Source: an uncultured Erythrobacter sp. (lineage in GTDB: Bacteria > Pseudomonadota > Alphaproteobacteria > Sphingomonadales > Sphingomonadaceae). Taken from it: a stretch of DNA of 64,000 nt. Shown in pieces: positions 53,519 to 62,657 of the stretch. The stretch is from NCBI GenBank assembly GCA_947503155.1, contig CANNCL010000003.1, positions 310,001-374,000 on the forward strand, read 5' to 3'. Under the pieces are notes generated by a model. The model ran no database searches. It was given only the letters and a program-made list of their open reading frames with translations, and was not told the origin of the DNA. Every line of letters starts with the position of its first letter. The first letter of the stretch is position 1. The position numbers were made by a program, and so were the translations under genes.

Positions 53519-54781
53519 ATGTTCAACACTTTAAGCAAATGGATGACGCTTCAGCGCTTGCCTACATTTGCGCGCGGTATGCTGGCTTACGGTTCAGCAG
53601 AGGCTGCGACACGCATTGTACGTCTCGGCTCCATACTTATTGTAGCCCGTCAGATTTCGCCGACGCTTTTGGGATTTGCTGCGCTCGCTTTGAGCTTGTT
53701 TGAGTTGGTTCGCGTCCTAACAAGTGTGGGAATTGGTCAACGGATTATTGCAGCGAAAGACTATGAGCTTTCGGCAATATGCAACGCTGCTCGGCGCCTC
53801 TTTTGGGCAGTTTGCCTTTCAGTGATGGCAATCCAATTGTTGGTGGCAGCAATCGCCTTTTCGGCCTTTCACAAAGGAGAAGTGGCTGCGATGCTCGCGG
53901 TTCTTTCTGGCGTCTATGTCTTTATGCCAGCGGGGCTAGTGCAGATATTTCTGGCTATGCGGGATCAACGGATGGCAGCCACTGCGCGTGTTGCTGCGAT
54001 TCAGAATATTGCGGACGCTGCTCTGACGGTGGTGTTGGTCCTCATGTGGCCAAGTGCCTGGGCAATCGTATTGCCTAAGCTGTTCACGGCTCCGATTTGG
54101 CTGATTGAGGCGCGCAAAACATATCAATGGAAACCCTCCAAAAGCATTGCCCCCGCGCCGCTCGCTGAATTTAGGGTGTTTGGCCCTGCTATTTTGGGAT
54201 CAGAGCTTCTCGCTGCGGCACGCATCCACGGAGACAAGCTGCTGGTAGGTGCATTGCTCGGGACCGAAGCTTTGGGGCTTTACTATTTTGCCTTCAACGC
54301 AGGGTTGGGGATCACCCAGTCATTCGTCGCCGCCTGTAATCTTGTCCTTTTTCCGCACCTCGCAAAATCGCGCTCCGATCAGATCGGCAATGAGTTTCGC
54401 TACTCGTTCATTTTGGGGTTCATCGTTCTTTGCCCAATCGTGATCGCTCAGGCGGCGCTGGCACCTTACTATATTCCGGTCATCTTCGGTGACAATTGGT
54501 CTCAATCAGTGCCTTACGTGGCTCTGCTCGCCTGCGCTGCACTGCCCCTTTATGCCGGCGCAATTCTGGGCGCGCGGTACCGGGCTCTCAACACTCCATT
54601 TGCCGAAACACGTTTGATGGCGGCTGCAACCCTCGCAGCTCTCATTGGACTCGCTACTGGCGCCCAATTCAGCCTTGCGGCTGCCTGCGTTGGCTTTGGT
54701 GTTGGCCTCTCAATCATTCTTCTGCCCGCAGCGGCGTTTCAGCTGCTCATCATAACCAAGCCCAATGCGGCTACAGTCTGA
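53519..54781 (+). CDS. polysaccharide flippase (Wzx/MOP superfamily)
   Basis: 420 residues, about twelve hydrophobic segments. The N-terminal RGMLAYGSAEAATRIVRLGSILIVARQISPTLLGFAAL is the usual oligosaccharide-flippase opening, and ARIHGDKLLVGALLGTEALGLYYFAF the conserved centre. It moves lipid-linked repeat units to the periplasm. It heads a plus-strand run with three glycosyltransferases. Confidence 0.9.
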   Translation: MFNTLSKWMTLQRLPTFARGMLAYGSAEAATRIVRLGSILIVARQISPTLLGFAALALSLFELVRVLTSVGIGQRIIAAKDYELSAICNAARRLFWAVCLSVMAIQLLVAAIAFSAFHKGEVAAMLAVLSGVYVFMPAGLVQIFLAMRDQRMAATARVAAIQNIADAALTVVLVLMWPSAWAIVLPKLFTAPIWLIEARKTYQWKPSKSIAPAPLAEFRVFGPAILGSELLAAARIHGDKLLVGALLGTEALGLYYFAFNAGLGITQSFVAACNLVLFPHLAKSRSDQIGNEFRYSFILGFIVLCPIVIAQAALAPYYIPVIFGDNWSQSVPYVALLACAALPLYAGAILGARYRALNTPFAETRLMAAATLAALIGLATGAQFSLAAACVGFGVGLSIILLPAAAFQLLIITKPNAATV

Positions 54782-54792
54782 GGAGACATTCG

Positions 54793-55734
54793 ATGTTCAC
54801 TCCCACCTTTTCCGTCATTATTCCCGCCTACAACGCCGAGGCGACCCTACGCACAACAGTTGAGAGCGTCCTTAATCAGAGTGACCCAGACCTAGAAGTT
54901 ATCATTGTTGATGATGGCTCGACCGATGGCACATTGCGCGCGATGTTGGACGCAGGCTGCAAGGATATGCGTGTCCGGGTTGTTTCTCAGCCAAATGCCG
55001 GAGTCTCAGCTACGCGCAATTACGGTGCTTCGCTCGCAAGAGGCAAATTTTTAGCGTTCCTTGATTCCGACGATCAGTGGGAGCCTCAAAAACTCGAAAC
55101 TCACCGTGAATTGCACGAAACCGATGGGAGCGTGCAGGCTAGCTTCGCCAAAGTCGTGTTCTGCGCGGATAAATCGGGCGTCATGTCGCATGGACGGAGC
55201 CATTCCGAAGTTACCTTGGCATCCCAGAACGGCGAGCATTGCATCAACGATGTGGTGGTCGAAAATCCAGTTTGCACAACGTCAAACTTGGTCATTTCAC
55301 GTCAAGCATTTGCGGATTGCGGCGGCTTTGATGAAACCTTGCGCCACGCCGAAGATCAAGAGTTGTTGGCGCGTTTGGTGAGCCAAGGCGCAATTCTCCG
55401 CGGCATTGATCAGACCTTGGTCAAATACCGGATGAGCGAGGACGGCCTTTCTAGCAACCTTGAAGCCATGCTGGCCGGTTGGCGCCGATTTGCAGGTAAA
55501 TGGCTCGATGCGGAGAACTTGGCCCAGGCTGAGGCCACGTATTATCGATACCTGGCTCGCCGAGCACTTCGAACCGGTGCCAGTTTGCGTTCTGTCCGAT
55601 CCTATGTGCGCCGAGGAATCGCCGCGCACCGCTCGTCATTCATGTCGGCCCGCTCTCGCAGCATTCTAACTATTTGTGGGGCGTATGGCGGCGGGATGAT
55701 GCCGGCATCAATGCGCCGTGCCGTTTTTGCATAA
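54793..55734 (+). CDS. GT2-family glycosyltransferase
   Basis: 313 residues from the ATG at 54793 (GAGGAG upstream, 11 bp after the flippase stop). The GT-A fold begins FSVIIPAYNAEATLRTTVESVL, with IIVDDGSTDGT, the nucleotide-sugar loop, and FLDSDDQWEP, the DxD-type metal site. The acceptor-side HAEDQELLARL is present. It transfers a sugar to the growing lipid-linked unit. Confidence 0.92.
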   Translation: MFTPTFSVIIPAYNAEATLRTTVESVLNQSDPDLEVIIVDDGSTDGTLRAMLDAGCKDMRVRVVSQPNAGVSATRNYGASLARGKFLAFLDSDDQWEPQKLETHRELHETDGSVQASFAKVVFCADKSGVMSHGRSHSEVTLASQNGEHCINDVVVENPVCTTSNLVISRQAFADCGGFDETLRHAEDQELLARLVSQGAILRGIDQTLVKYRMSEDGLSSNLEAMLAGWRRFAGKWLDAENLAQAEATYYRYLARRALRTGASLRSVRSYVRRGIAAHRSSFMSARSRSILTICGAYGGGMMPASMRRAVFA

Positions 55735-55757
55735 TGATCCTAGCGAGGAGAACAATC

Positions 55758-56744
55758 ATGACCAATCCAAGAATATCCGTTGTAATGCCAATCTATAACG
55801 TTGAGGCGTTTGTTGGAGAAGCGATCCAGTCCGTGCTCGATCAAAGCTTCAAAGATTTTGAATTGATTTGTGTCGATGATGGCGGTGATGACACTTCGAT
55901 GGACATCGTTCGGGGATTTTCCGATCCGCGCATCCGGATAGTGTGTCAACCAAATCGCGGTCTTGCTGGGGCACGGAACACAGGGATCGCGCACGCGCGG
56001 GGTGATTTCATCGCACTGCTTGATAGTGATGATATCTGGCACCGTGAAAAGCTAGTGTTGCATTACGTCCATCTGACCGCGAACGCGGATATCGGTGTCA
56101 GCTATGCGGGCTCTCGCATGATTGACCGTGATGGTGAGGTGCTCGGTGTTGCTATGCGTCCTAGATTGGGCCGAGTGACGGCGCGTGACATTATTTGTCG
56201 GAATCCGGTTGGCAATGGCAGTGCGCCGGTTCTGCGCCGGTCTGCTCTCGATCTTGCTAAGTTCTCTCATCCAGATGATGCGGCGCGACAATGCTGGTTT
56301 GATGAAGAATTCCGTCAGTCAGAGGACATCGAAATGTGGATCCGTTTGGCAGTGAAACACGATGTAAAGTTCGCTGGCATCGAAGGGTTATTGACTGACT
56401 ACCGGATCATCCCAGGGGCGCTGTCAGCCAATGTCGTGAAGCAGTATCTGAGTTGGACCAAAATGCTGCGTAAACTTCAGGCCTATGCTCCTGATTTTGT
56501 CGCGGCCAATGGTGACAGCGCGCGCGCTTACCAACTGCGCTATTTGGCTCGTCGATCCGTTCAGTTAGGCAATTTCAAGCTGGCAAGAGATTTCATGCAA
56601 AAATCCATTGGCCTGAAGCCGCGTATCTTTGTTGAAGAGCCCCTAAAAACCTCCATTACAGGAGCGGCGATATTCGCAGGGTCTTTGCTCGGCCCTGATC
56701 GCTTCACCGCGTTGTTGCGACCTTATTTGAAAAATGCGGCATGA
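55758..56744 (+). CDS. GT2-family glycosyltransferase
   Basis: 328 residues from the ATG at 55758, with GAGGAG seven bases upstream. It has RISVVMPIYNVEAFVGEAIQ, CVDDGGDDTS and ALLDSDDIWH, and SEDIEMWIRLAV as the acceptor motif. It is related to the preceding gene but clearly diverged, so it probably adds another sugar. It overlaps the next gene by four bases. Confidence 0.92.
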   Translation: MTNPRISVVMPIYNVEAFVGEAIQSVLDQSFKDFELICVDDGGDDTSMDIVRGFSDPRIRIVCQPNRGLAGARNTGIAHARGDFIALLDSDDIWHREKLVLHYVHLTANADIGVSYAGSRMIDRDGEVLGVAMRPRLGRVTARDIICRNPVGNGSAPVLRRSALDLAKFSHPDDAARQCWFDEEFRQSEDIEMWIRLAVKHDVKFAGIEGLLTDYRIIPGALSANVVKQYLSWTKMLRKLQAYAPDFVAANGDSARAYQLRYLARRSVQLGNFKLARDFMQKSIGLKPRIFVEEPLKTSITGAAIFAGSLLGPDRFTALLRPYLKNAA

Positions 56745-57730
56745 TCACTGTCGCCCATCTCCTTGATGATTTCGCAATGGGCGGTGTGACGCGTGCCCTT
56801 ACGCTGTTCGAACATCACAGGCTTGCTGAGCGCGGGTGCTCGAAGATTGTGCCTATAAAGCCAGACCAGCGGTTTGCACCGTCGCTCAAGGCCGATCTGA
56901 TCGTCGATCATATGGCCTTGTCTTGGAGGCGCTTGCTTTTCTTGACGAGCCTGCGCGCACGCAATCCGTATGCGCATATTGTGCATGTTGAACACAGTTA
57001 CACGCGCAGTTTTGAAGCCAACCATGTCGCAACCCAATGGAGATTTCGCAGAATGCTGAAGGTTGCGACCGGTTTGGTCGATCAGTTCATTTGCGTCTCC
57101 GATGCGCAGCGGAATTGGTTAATCGAAGAGGTGAAATTGCCTCAGCATAAATTGCGGTGCATTCATCCGTGGAGTGGCCGGTTTGAGCTGAACGCAGTGC
57201 CTGCCGCTAGAGCTCGTAATGGCCGACCTTTGCGGCTTCTCGCCTATGGGCGGTTCGCCGACATCAAAAATTTTGACAGACTCGTTCTAGCAATGGGGCA
57301 ATTGGCCACGGACGAGGCTGAGCTGACTTTATTCGGAAGTGGTCCGGACAGGGCGCTGATTAGAAAGCTCGCTGCGCCGCTGACGCACGTGACCATCCAC
57401 GGCCCGAGCGACGACATATTCAGCCACCTTGCCCATTGCGATGCGGTAATCGTGCCATCTCGTAATGAAGCGTTCGGTCTCGTCGCGACAGAAGCCCGTC
57501 TAGCTGGTCGGGCTATCATCGTTGCTGACATTGATGGTCTGCCTGAACAGGTTGGAAGCGCGGGAATGTCGGCGGTCATGACGACCGAGCGCGATATCGC
57601 GTCCGCAATCAGGACTGCGATCAAAGCTCCGATGGCGCAAATGGGCGCGAATGGCCGAAGAGAGGTTGCTGACCAGCACGAACAGATCGTCAATGCATGG
57701 TTGGAAGTTTTCGCAATGGCTGGAGCTTGA
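56741..57730 (+). CDS. GT4-family (GT-B fold) glycosyltransferase
   Basis: 329 residues starting in an ATGA overlap. The N-terminal Rossmann half opens VAHLLDDFAMGGVTRAL. The C-terminal half has LLAYGRFADIKNFDRLV, LTLFGSGPD and VPSRNEAFGLVATEARLAGR, the GT4 E-x7-E nucleotide-sugar motif. It is the last gene of the flippase-led operon. Confidence 0.92.
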   Translation: MITVAHLLDDFAMGGVTRALTLFEHHRLAERGCSKIVPIKPDQRFAPSLKADLIVDHMALSWRRLLFLTSLRARNPYAHIVHVEHSYTRSFEANHVATQWRFRRMLKVATGLVDQFICVSDAQRNWLIEEVKLPQHKLRCIHPWSGRFELNAVPAARARNGRPLRLLAYGRFADIKNFDRLVLAMGQLATDEAELTLFGSGPDRALIRKLAAPLTHVTIHGPSDDIFSHLAHCDAVIVPSRNEAFGLVATEARLAGRAIIVADIDGLPEQVGSAGMSAVMTTERDIASAIRTAIKAPMAQMGANGRREVADQHEQIVNAWLEVFAMAGA

Positions 57731-57954
57731 ACGAACGCACCACGCAGCAACAATGATTCCAATTGGTAGCAGCCTGAGCCGCCGGCGCGTGTGCTTGTTG
57801 CTAAGGTGGCCGTCGATCCTCTTTTCTGCGACCCGGAGGATCTGCGGCCACTTGCTTTGTCTGAGTGTGATCCGGTCGAACGGCCGGCCATAGACCTGCT
57901 ATAACGTCCGTTCAGAAAAACCCATCACACACCTCCGACCAAGTTCATTTGCCT

Positions 57955-59244
57955 TCAGTGGCTCTCTGTTCGTTCTGTTCGCTCTGTTCTTGGCGCCAAA
58001 GAGATGCCGATCACCACAAGCGCGGGCCAATACAGATAGGCCAAGATCTCCAGATTCTCTCCGAAGGAATAAAGTATCAAAATCAGGAGCATGGCGAGCC
58101 CGGTTTGCGCGTCCTTGCTCTTGATAGCACGGGTAAAGAACACCCCAAGACTCACAATCATCGGTATCGCCATAGCAGCGACGCCGGCCAGACCTTTTAC
58201 AAACAACAACCCATACCAGCTGTGGTGGCTGCCAATTGGCATATACTCGACCAAATGCGGGCCGTTTTCAACGACACCGTGGCCAAACCAGAATGCCTCC
58301 GTTTGCCAGCGATCCACGGCGATCCGTCCGAGAGCCTCGCGCACGCGGGTGGAATCTGCGCGGGCAGAAGAGAATTCGCCAATGGCTGTGTCAGCCAGTT
58401 CGAGGAGCATGGGGCCGAAAATGCCTAGCGCCAGAGCCACAGGCGCACCGATCAGCCAGATCCACCAGCGATCCATTCTGGCCACTGCCCAAACGAACGG
58501 CGAGACGGTTACGATCGCCACAAGTGCGAGGCGGGATTGAGAGAACAAGGCCAGCGCCAGACCGCCTGCGATCCCGATGCTTTTCCAACCGACATGCCGC
58601 TCTCTGGCTGAGAGCAATAGGCAGATCACTCCGATCATGCCGGCTGCGGGCGACCACGGCGCAAAGAACTGCCACCGCGGTGTCCCCGCGCCAGGTTCAA
58701 TCGTATAAAGCTGAGCTGCGAAGTAATCTGGGCCAGCCCCTCCGAGCACCTTAAGCGGCGACACCCACAGAAGTTCCGGCAGGCCAATATATGGCGCGAT
58801 CAGGAATATCGGCAAAGCGATGAGGGTGTGCAGGCCAAGTTTGCAGATTGCGCGGAAAATGACTTCGGTGCGAACTTTCAGAACTGCTCCTGCCAATGGG
58901 AAGAGCGCTATTAGGGCCCAGCCTTTCGCCCAGCCGATGCTGGACTTGATCGTCTTTCCCATACCCAGTTCAAAATTGGCATGTCCGATCCAAAGAATGA
59001 CGAGCATTGCCGCCATTCCAACCATCCAGACTTTGATCGCGAAAGGGGTAGGCACCGGCTTTCCGCCCGCACCTGGCAATCCGCCGAGATACAGCGCGAG
59101 CGCAACCATTCCGGTCAAGGTCCAGCCAAGCACGGGTCCTGCAATATACAACCCGCCGACCAGCCATAGGGGCCAGGTCCACTCGATACTGAACGCGACT
59201 AGGCGTTCGGCAGGAGTTTGCGGATGATGGGTTGGCGAAGCCAT
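57955..59244 (-). CDS. O-antigen polymerase/ligase-like membrane protein
   Basis: 429 residues, about eleven hydrophobic segments and one large periplasmic loop (about 165-215 and 300-345). FWFGHGVVENGPHLVEYMPIGSHHSWYGLLFVKGLAG holds the G-H-x...H-S/N motif of the Wzy_C/O-antigen ligase family. It likely polymerises repeat units. It overlaps the Wzz-like gene by 46 bp. The 224 bp between its stop and the GT4 gene hold no ORF or repeat that I can support. Confidence 0.82.
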   Translation of the reverse strand: MASPTHHPQTPAERLVAFSIEWTWPLWLVGGLYIAGPVLGWTLTGMVALALYLGGLPGAGGKPVPTPFAIKVWMVGMAAMLVILWIGHANFELGMGKTIKSSIGWAKGWALIALFPLAGAVLKVRTEVIFRAICKLGLHTLIALPIFLIAPYIGLPELLWVSPLKVLGGAGPDYFAAQLYTIEPGAGTPRWQFFAPWSPAAGMIGVICLLLSARERHVGWKSIGIAGGLALALFSQSRLALVAIVTVSPFVWAVARMDRWWIWLIGAPVALALGIFGPMLLELADTAIGEFSSARADSTRVREALGRIAVDRWQTEAFWFGHGVVENGPHLVEYMPIGSHHSWYGLLFVKGLAGVAAMAIPMIVSLGVFFTRAIKSKDAQTGLAMLLILILYSFGENLEILAYLYWPALVVIGISLAPRTERTERTESH

Positions 59245-60632
59245 AGGAGGAAAAATCCGATGATCAGGAGAATGCTCGCAGCGATTGCCGCTGCGATCAC
59301 CAGAAGCGGTGACGGCGCAGATGTTGCGCGTGGCAGGGAGGGGGATTCAAGTGTTTGCACCAGCGGATAGGAGGCGAAGGGATCCGACTTGTTGGTGTCC
59401 AGTTGAGCAAGGGCGGAGCTGAACACGGCTTCTGCCACGCGCAAATCGCGCAACAGATCAGCCAGCTCAGCTGCCTGCCCGACTTGGCGTTCGGTATCGG
59501 CTGACTGCGCAGTAATCTGGCGGCGCAGTTCCGATAATGCAGCTCCGTTTCCAGCATTATTGCTGTCCCGCTCTGATAGAGTGGCAAACAAACGTTCGCG
59601 TGTGTCTGACGCTGCAAGGTCCGCAAATGCAAGAACACGGTCACCTGGCATACCCGTGAGGGCGGCACCGCGCGCAGCGAGGTCTGCTTCTAGCGCTTCT
59701 CGTTCAACCGCGAGCTGTTCCATTGCTCCATGGGCATCGCCCAGCGTGCCGCTTCGTTCGCTCTGTTCGCCAGACGCCGCGGCGTAGCGGCGGAGCAATT
59801 CTTGAAATTCCGGGTCGGCTTTGAGCTGCATTGCCCGGCGGGCCTGAGGTAGTGATATTGAAAGGGTGCTAGAAAGCCGCGAGGTCGCCGCTCCGCTTTC
59901 TACGAGGCGAACGCGCCTGTCCCGCTCATTTTGTTTCAATTGATCGAGCGCGGTGATGCGCCCTGCAAATTGATCCAGTGAAACCAATCCGGTTTCCCCT
60001 TGAAATTCGAGCAGAGCCGCCTGCGCGACGTCCACTTTGTCGTTGAGTTCAGCGATGCGTCCGGCATCTGCATCTTCACGGGTCTGCGCCTCATCTTCGC
60101 GCAGGTTTGCAAGGGCTTCGTCAAAGGCCTGTTGGAGCGCTGCCATTCGTACCTGAGCGAGTTCAGCAGTAGAGCCGATCATGCGAACTTCGATCAAGTT
60201 GGTTTGGTCGATAAGTTTGATTGTTGGCTGAGGAAAGTCGCCTTCCTCTTCGCCCGCAATCACGGCCGCATCGCGCAACACCAAATCGGACATCAACAAC
60301 CGTTTGTAATTCTCCGTTGGGCTTAGAGTTGTGGAGGAGAATGCTGAGGATGTGTTTGATGTTGCCTGACCAATCGATTCCAGGTTCAAGCTGGCACCAA
60401 CACCGGTACCCGGAAGGATCAATGTCATCCGGCTATCATAGCTGTCAGGTGCGAGAATGATGTAACCAATCGCGATTGCCCAGATCAATGCAAGAGGCGC
60501 TGCGATCGCCGAAAAATACCGCTTGTACCGGCCAACCGATGGCAAGCCATCGCGGACAGAAACCCAAAAACGGATCAGGAAACGCGGCGGATTATCTCCG
60601 TGAATTTCGGCAGAGAGAGCGAAAGGCTTCAT
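59199..60632 (-). CDS. Wzz/PCP-type polysaccharide chain-length and export protein
   Basis: 477 residues: a membrane helix near 40-60 (IAAPLALIWAIAIGYIILAP), a long periplasmic coiled coil (about 190-415, many heptads such as EDADAGRIAELNDKVDVAQAAL) and a second helix near the end (LLVIAAAIAASILLIIGFFLL). That is the polysaccharide co-polymerase layout, without a fused tyrosine kinase. It starts inside the end of the Wza-like gene (four-base overlap). Confidence 0.87.
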   Translation of the reverse strand: MKPFALSAEIHGDNPPRFLIRFWVSVRDGLPSVGRYKRYFSAIAAPLALIWAIAIGYIILAPDSYDSRMTLILPGTGVGASLNLESIGQATSNTSSAFSSTTLSPTENYKRLLMSDLVLRDAAVIAGEEEGDFPQPTIKLIDQTNLIEVRMIGSTAELAQVRMAALQQAFDEALANLREDEAQTREDADAGRIAELNDKVDVAQAALLEFQGETGLVSLDQFAGRITALDQLKQNERDRRVRLVESGAATSRLSSTLSISLPQARRAMQLKADPEFQELLRRYAAASGEQSERSGTLGDAHGAMEQLAVEREALEADLAARGAALTGMPGDRVLAFADLAASDTRERLFATLSERDSNNAGNGAALSELRRQITAQSADTERQVGQAAELADLLRDLRVAEAVFSSALAQLDTNKSDPFASYPLVQTLESPSLPRATSAPSPLLVIAAAIAASILLIIGFFLLWLRQPIIRKLLPNA

Positions 60633-61876
60633 AGCGCACTATCCAGCAAGATGGCCGGTGTCGCGGTGCTGATACCTTGAGAAATCAAGCCCACGGCTTC
60701 GCGAAAATTGGTCCACCGACTATCATAGCAAGCGATCGCATCGCCCGGCATTAGAAAGGGGTTGAGGGTGTCGCGATTGGCTTCGCGAACGAGACGTTCG
60801 ATGTCGCGTTCAACCACCACGCTTTGGCCGTTTATCGGATTGCGCGAGATGAGCACCGCACGGCGATCCGACTGCATATAGCTACCACCAACGCAATTGG
60901 CCGCGACCAGCCCTTGTAGCAGCCGAGTGCCGTAAGGCAGCGAGCCGGTCTTCTCTCCGATTGCTGCGCCAGCATTGTTGTTAGCGCTCTGCGTCAAGTT
61001 GGACATGTACACTCGGATGCCTGGCGCAGTCAGAGGGGTGGGGCGAACAAGATCGGCATCGAAGCATCTCCGGCTTGGCACTATGATCCGGTCACCGGTT
61101 GCAACACCAGCATCGCGGCTGGCCCAACCATGGATGAAGCCGGACAGATCAAATTCCGCATAAGATCGCCCCCGGACAAGATAAATGCGCTGAACATCGG
61201 CGTCTGGGCGAACGCCGCCGGCGGCACGGATCGCGCCGGCAATCGTGCGAGTGGTGTTGTCATCGCCGCTTACCGCGCCTTCGCTAAGGCCAATGCGGCT
61301 TTCAGGGGTGCGGTCGCCAGCTCGGACAGAACCGGGCTGAAAGACCGCACCACTGACCGCGACCGACGCCCCGCTGGCTTCGATCAGAGCGACCCGAACG
61401 GCATTACGGAGTGGGCGTACGATCCCGGAAGACACTAGCTGCGAATGCAGGGTATTGGTGAGTTCAGCGATTGACGCATTGGATGTCCGCACTGGTGGGA
61501 GACCGCGCAGGGCAAGTGAGCCATCGCTGTCGATTACATATGTACCGGAGATGCGATCATCATCGCCTAGGATTGAGATCTCTAGGCGGTCACCGGCCCC
61601 TAGAGGTGCATTGCGATCAAGAAAGCTTGCGGGGGAAACGCGCTGCAAGGTGTCCAGTTCGCGGGGAACGGACCAATCGCAAGTCGGCGCACCGCGGCCC
61701 ATGGGGGCTTCTTCAATCCAATCCCCCTGTGGCTGGCGGCTTCCATCATATGCGACTTGGCCAGGACCATAGACAGCTGAAGCGCGATTGGATGGAGCAG
61801 GGCCAGCGACGCAGCCAGCAACGAGCGTCGCCGACATAGCTGCCGCGAGGATCGAGGTTTTAGTGAAGGTTGGCAT
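60629..61876 (-). CDS. Wza-like polysaccharide export outer-membrane lipoprotein
   Basis: About 415 residues from the ATG at 61876, preceded by CGGAG. Lipobox SATLVAGC. The Poly_export domain starts LGAGDRLEISILGDDDRISGTYVIDSDGSLALRGLPPVR, followed by SLBB-type repeats (GASVAVSGAVFQPGSVRAG, TGDRIIVPS). It forms the export channel with the Wzz-like protein. It heads the minus-strand operon. Confidence 0.9.
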   Translation of the reverse strand: MPTFTKTSILAAAMSATLVAGCVAGPAPSNRASAVYGPGQVAYDGSRQPQGDWIEEAPMGRGAPTCDWSVPRELDTLQRVSPASFLDRNAPLGAGDRLEISILGDDDRISGTYVIDSDGSLALRGLPPVRTSNASIAELTNTLHSQLVSSGIVRPLRNAVRVALIEASGASVAVSGAVFQPGSVRAGDRTPESRIGLSEGAVSGDDNTTRTIAGAIRAAGGVRPDADVQRIYLVRGRSYAEFDLSGFIHGWASRDAGVATGDRIIVPSRRCFDADLVRPTPLTAPGIRVYMSNLTQSANNNAGAAIGEKTGSLPYGTRLLQGLVAANCVGGSYMQSDRRAVLISRNPINGQSVVVERDIERLVREANRDTLNPFLMPGDAIACYDSRWTNFREAVGLISQGISTATPAILLDSAL

Positions 61877-61910
61877 GACAATCTCCGATGGGTTGGTTTG
61901 GTCCAATCAT

Positions 61911-61927
61911 TCCAAGGACCGTGCCAA
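61911..61927 (-). promoter_or_regulatory. sigma-54-like promoter of the export operon
   Basis: The minus strand reads TTGGCACG-GTCC-TTGGA: a perfect -24 box, one mismatch in the -12 (GG for GC). The predicted start is about 24 nt before the Wza-like ATG. Confidence 0.6.
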
Positions 61928-61952
61928 ACCCCAAAAACCGCCGAGTTCAGCC

Positions 61953-62034
61953 ATTCTCGCAAAGTGCGGATAGGTGTTTTCGCAAAACGCGACGCAAATA
62001 TTTGCAATTTGCAAGATGTTTTGCATTATGGGTC
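61953..62034. promoter_or_regulatory. cluster of enhancer-like TTTTnGCAAAAyGCG sites
   Basis: TTCTCGCAAAGTGCG (about 61954), TTTTCGCAAAACGCG (about 61977), TTTGCAATTTGCAA (about 62000) and GTTTTGCATT (about 62018) repeat the motif of the 53359 inverted repeat. They sit between the divergent sigma-54-like promoters of the export operon and the H-NOX gene. Confidence 0.6.
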
Positions 62035-62074
62035 ACTAGGGAGGCCAATTCAGGCCGTTTCGAGCCGCAAATTT

Positions 62075-62090
62075 CGGCACTCATCTTGCA
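62075..62090 (+). promoter_or_regulatory. sigma-54-type promoter of the H-NOX/regulator pair
   Basis: CGGCACT-CATC-TTGCA: the -24 GG, the full -12 TTGCA and correct spacing, with C for T at the first position. The predicted start is about 26 nt before the H-NOX ATG. If real, the activator controls its own gene. Confidence 0.65.
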
Positions 62091-62126
62091 ACATGCGAAA
62101 CAAGGCAATTATCGGAGACGTGTCAA

Positions 62127-62657
62127 ATGAAGGGTATTATTTACGCGGAGCTTATTGGCTTCCTTGATTCAAAAGGGGGCCCCGGCTTCACAGAAGAAGT
62201 GCTTGCGGGCGCAGAACTGCCGCATGGCGGCGTATTCTCTCGTGTGTCGCTTTACCCGTGGGAACAAGCAGTCCAAGTGGTCACTTCCGCATCGCGGATA
62301 AGCGGTGCCGACGCCAACGCCTTATGCGAAGAATTCGGGCAGTATCTGTTTGGCCGTTTTACAGTTTTGTACACGGAAATCGTCAACCGGTACCCGACTG
62401 CCGAGAAGATGCTTGATCACGTCGAAGACCACATTCACGAAGAGGTGAAGGTGCTTTATCCCGACGCCGAACCTCCGCGGGTGTCAGCGCGAAGAGACGG
62501 TGACGATTTTGTAGTCGAGTATGAATCTCATAGGCCGTTCGCTTTCATTGCCGCTGGCTTGGTTCGCGGTTGCATGAGCCACTTTGGCGATCCGCGGAAG
62601 ATGGAATGGATCGATCCCGATCCTACCGGAAAAACTGCGCATTTCAGGATATATTGA
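62127..62657 (+). CDS. H-NOX (heme nitric oxide/oxygen-binding) sensor protein
   Basis: 176 residues. The start MKGIIYAELIGFLDSKGG, a W in LYPWEQ, the proximal heme ligand His104 in DHIHEEVKVLYPDAEPP, and the propionate-binding Y-x-S-x-R motif Y132-S134-R136 (EYESHRPF) are all present. No Tyr is evident in the distal pocket by eye, which would favour NO over O2. Stand-alone H-NOX proteins signal to kinases or c-di-GMP enzymes. The gene overlaps the regulator start by one base. Confidence 0.92.
   Translation: MKGIIYAELIGFLDSKGGPGFTEEVLAGAELPHGGVFSRVSLYPWEQAVQVVTSASRISGADANALCEEFGQYLFGRFTVLYTEIVNRYPTAEKMLDHVEDHIHEEVKVLYPDAEPPRVSARRDGDDFVVEYESHRPFAFIAAGLVRGCMSHFGDPRKMEWIDPDPTGKTAHFRIY

Noticed and set aside
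57731..57954. Possible small gene between the GT4 and O-antigen genes
   Set aside because: Only short frames without start context; treated as a convergent intergenic gap.
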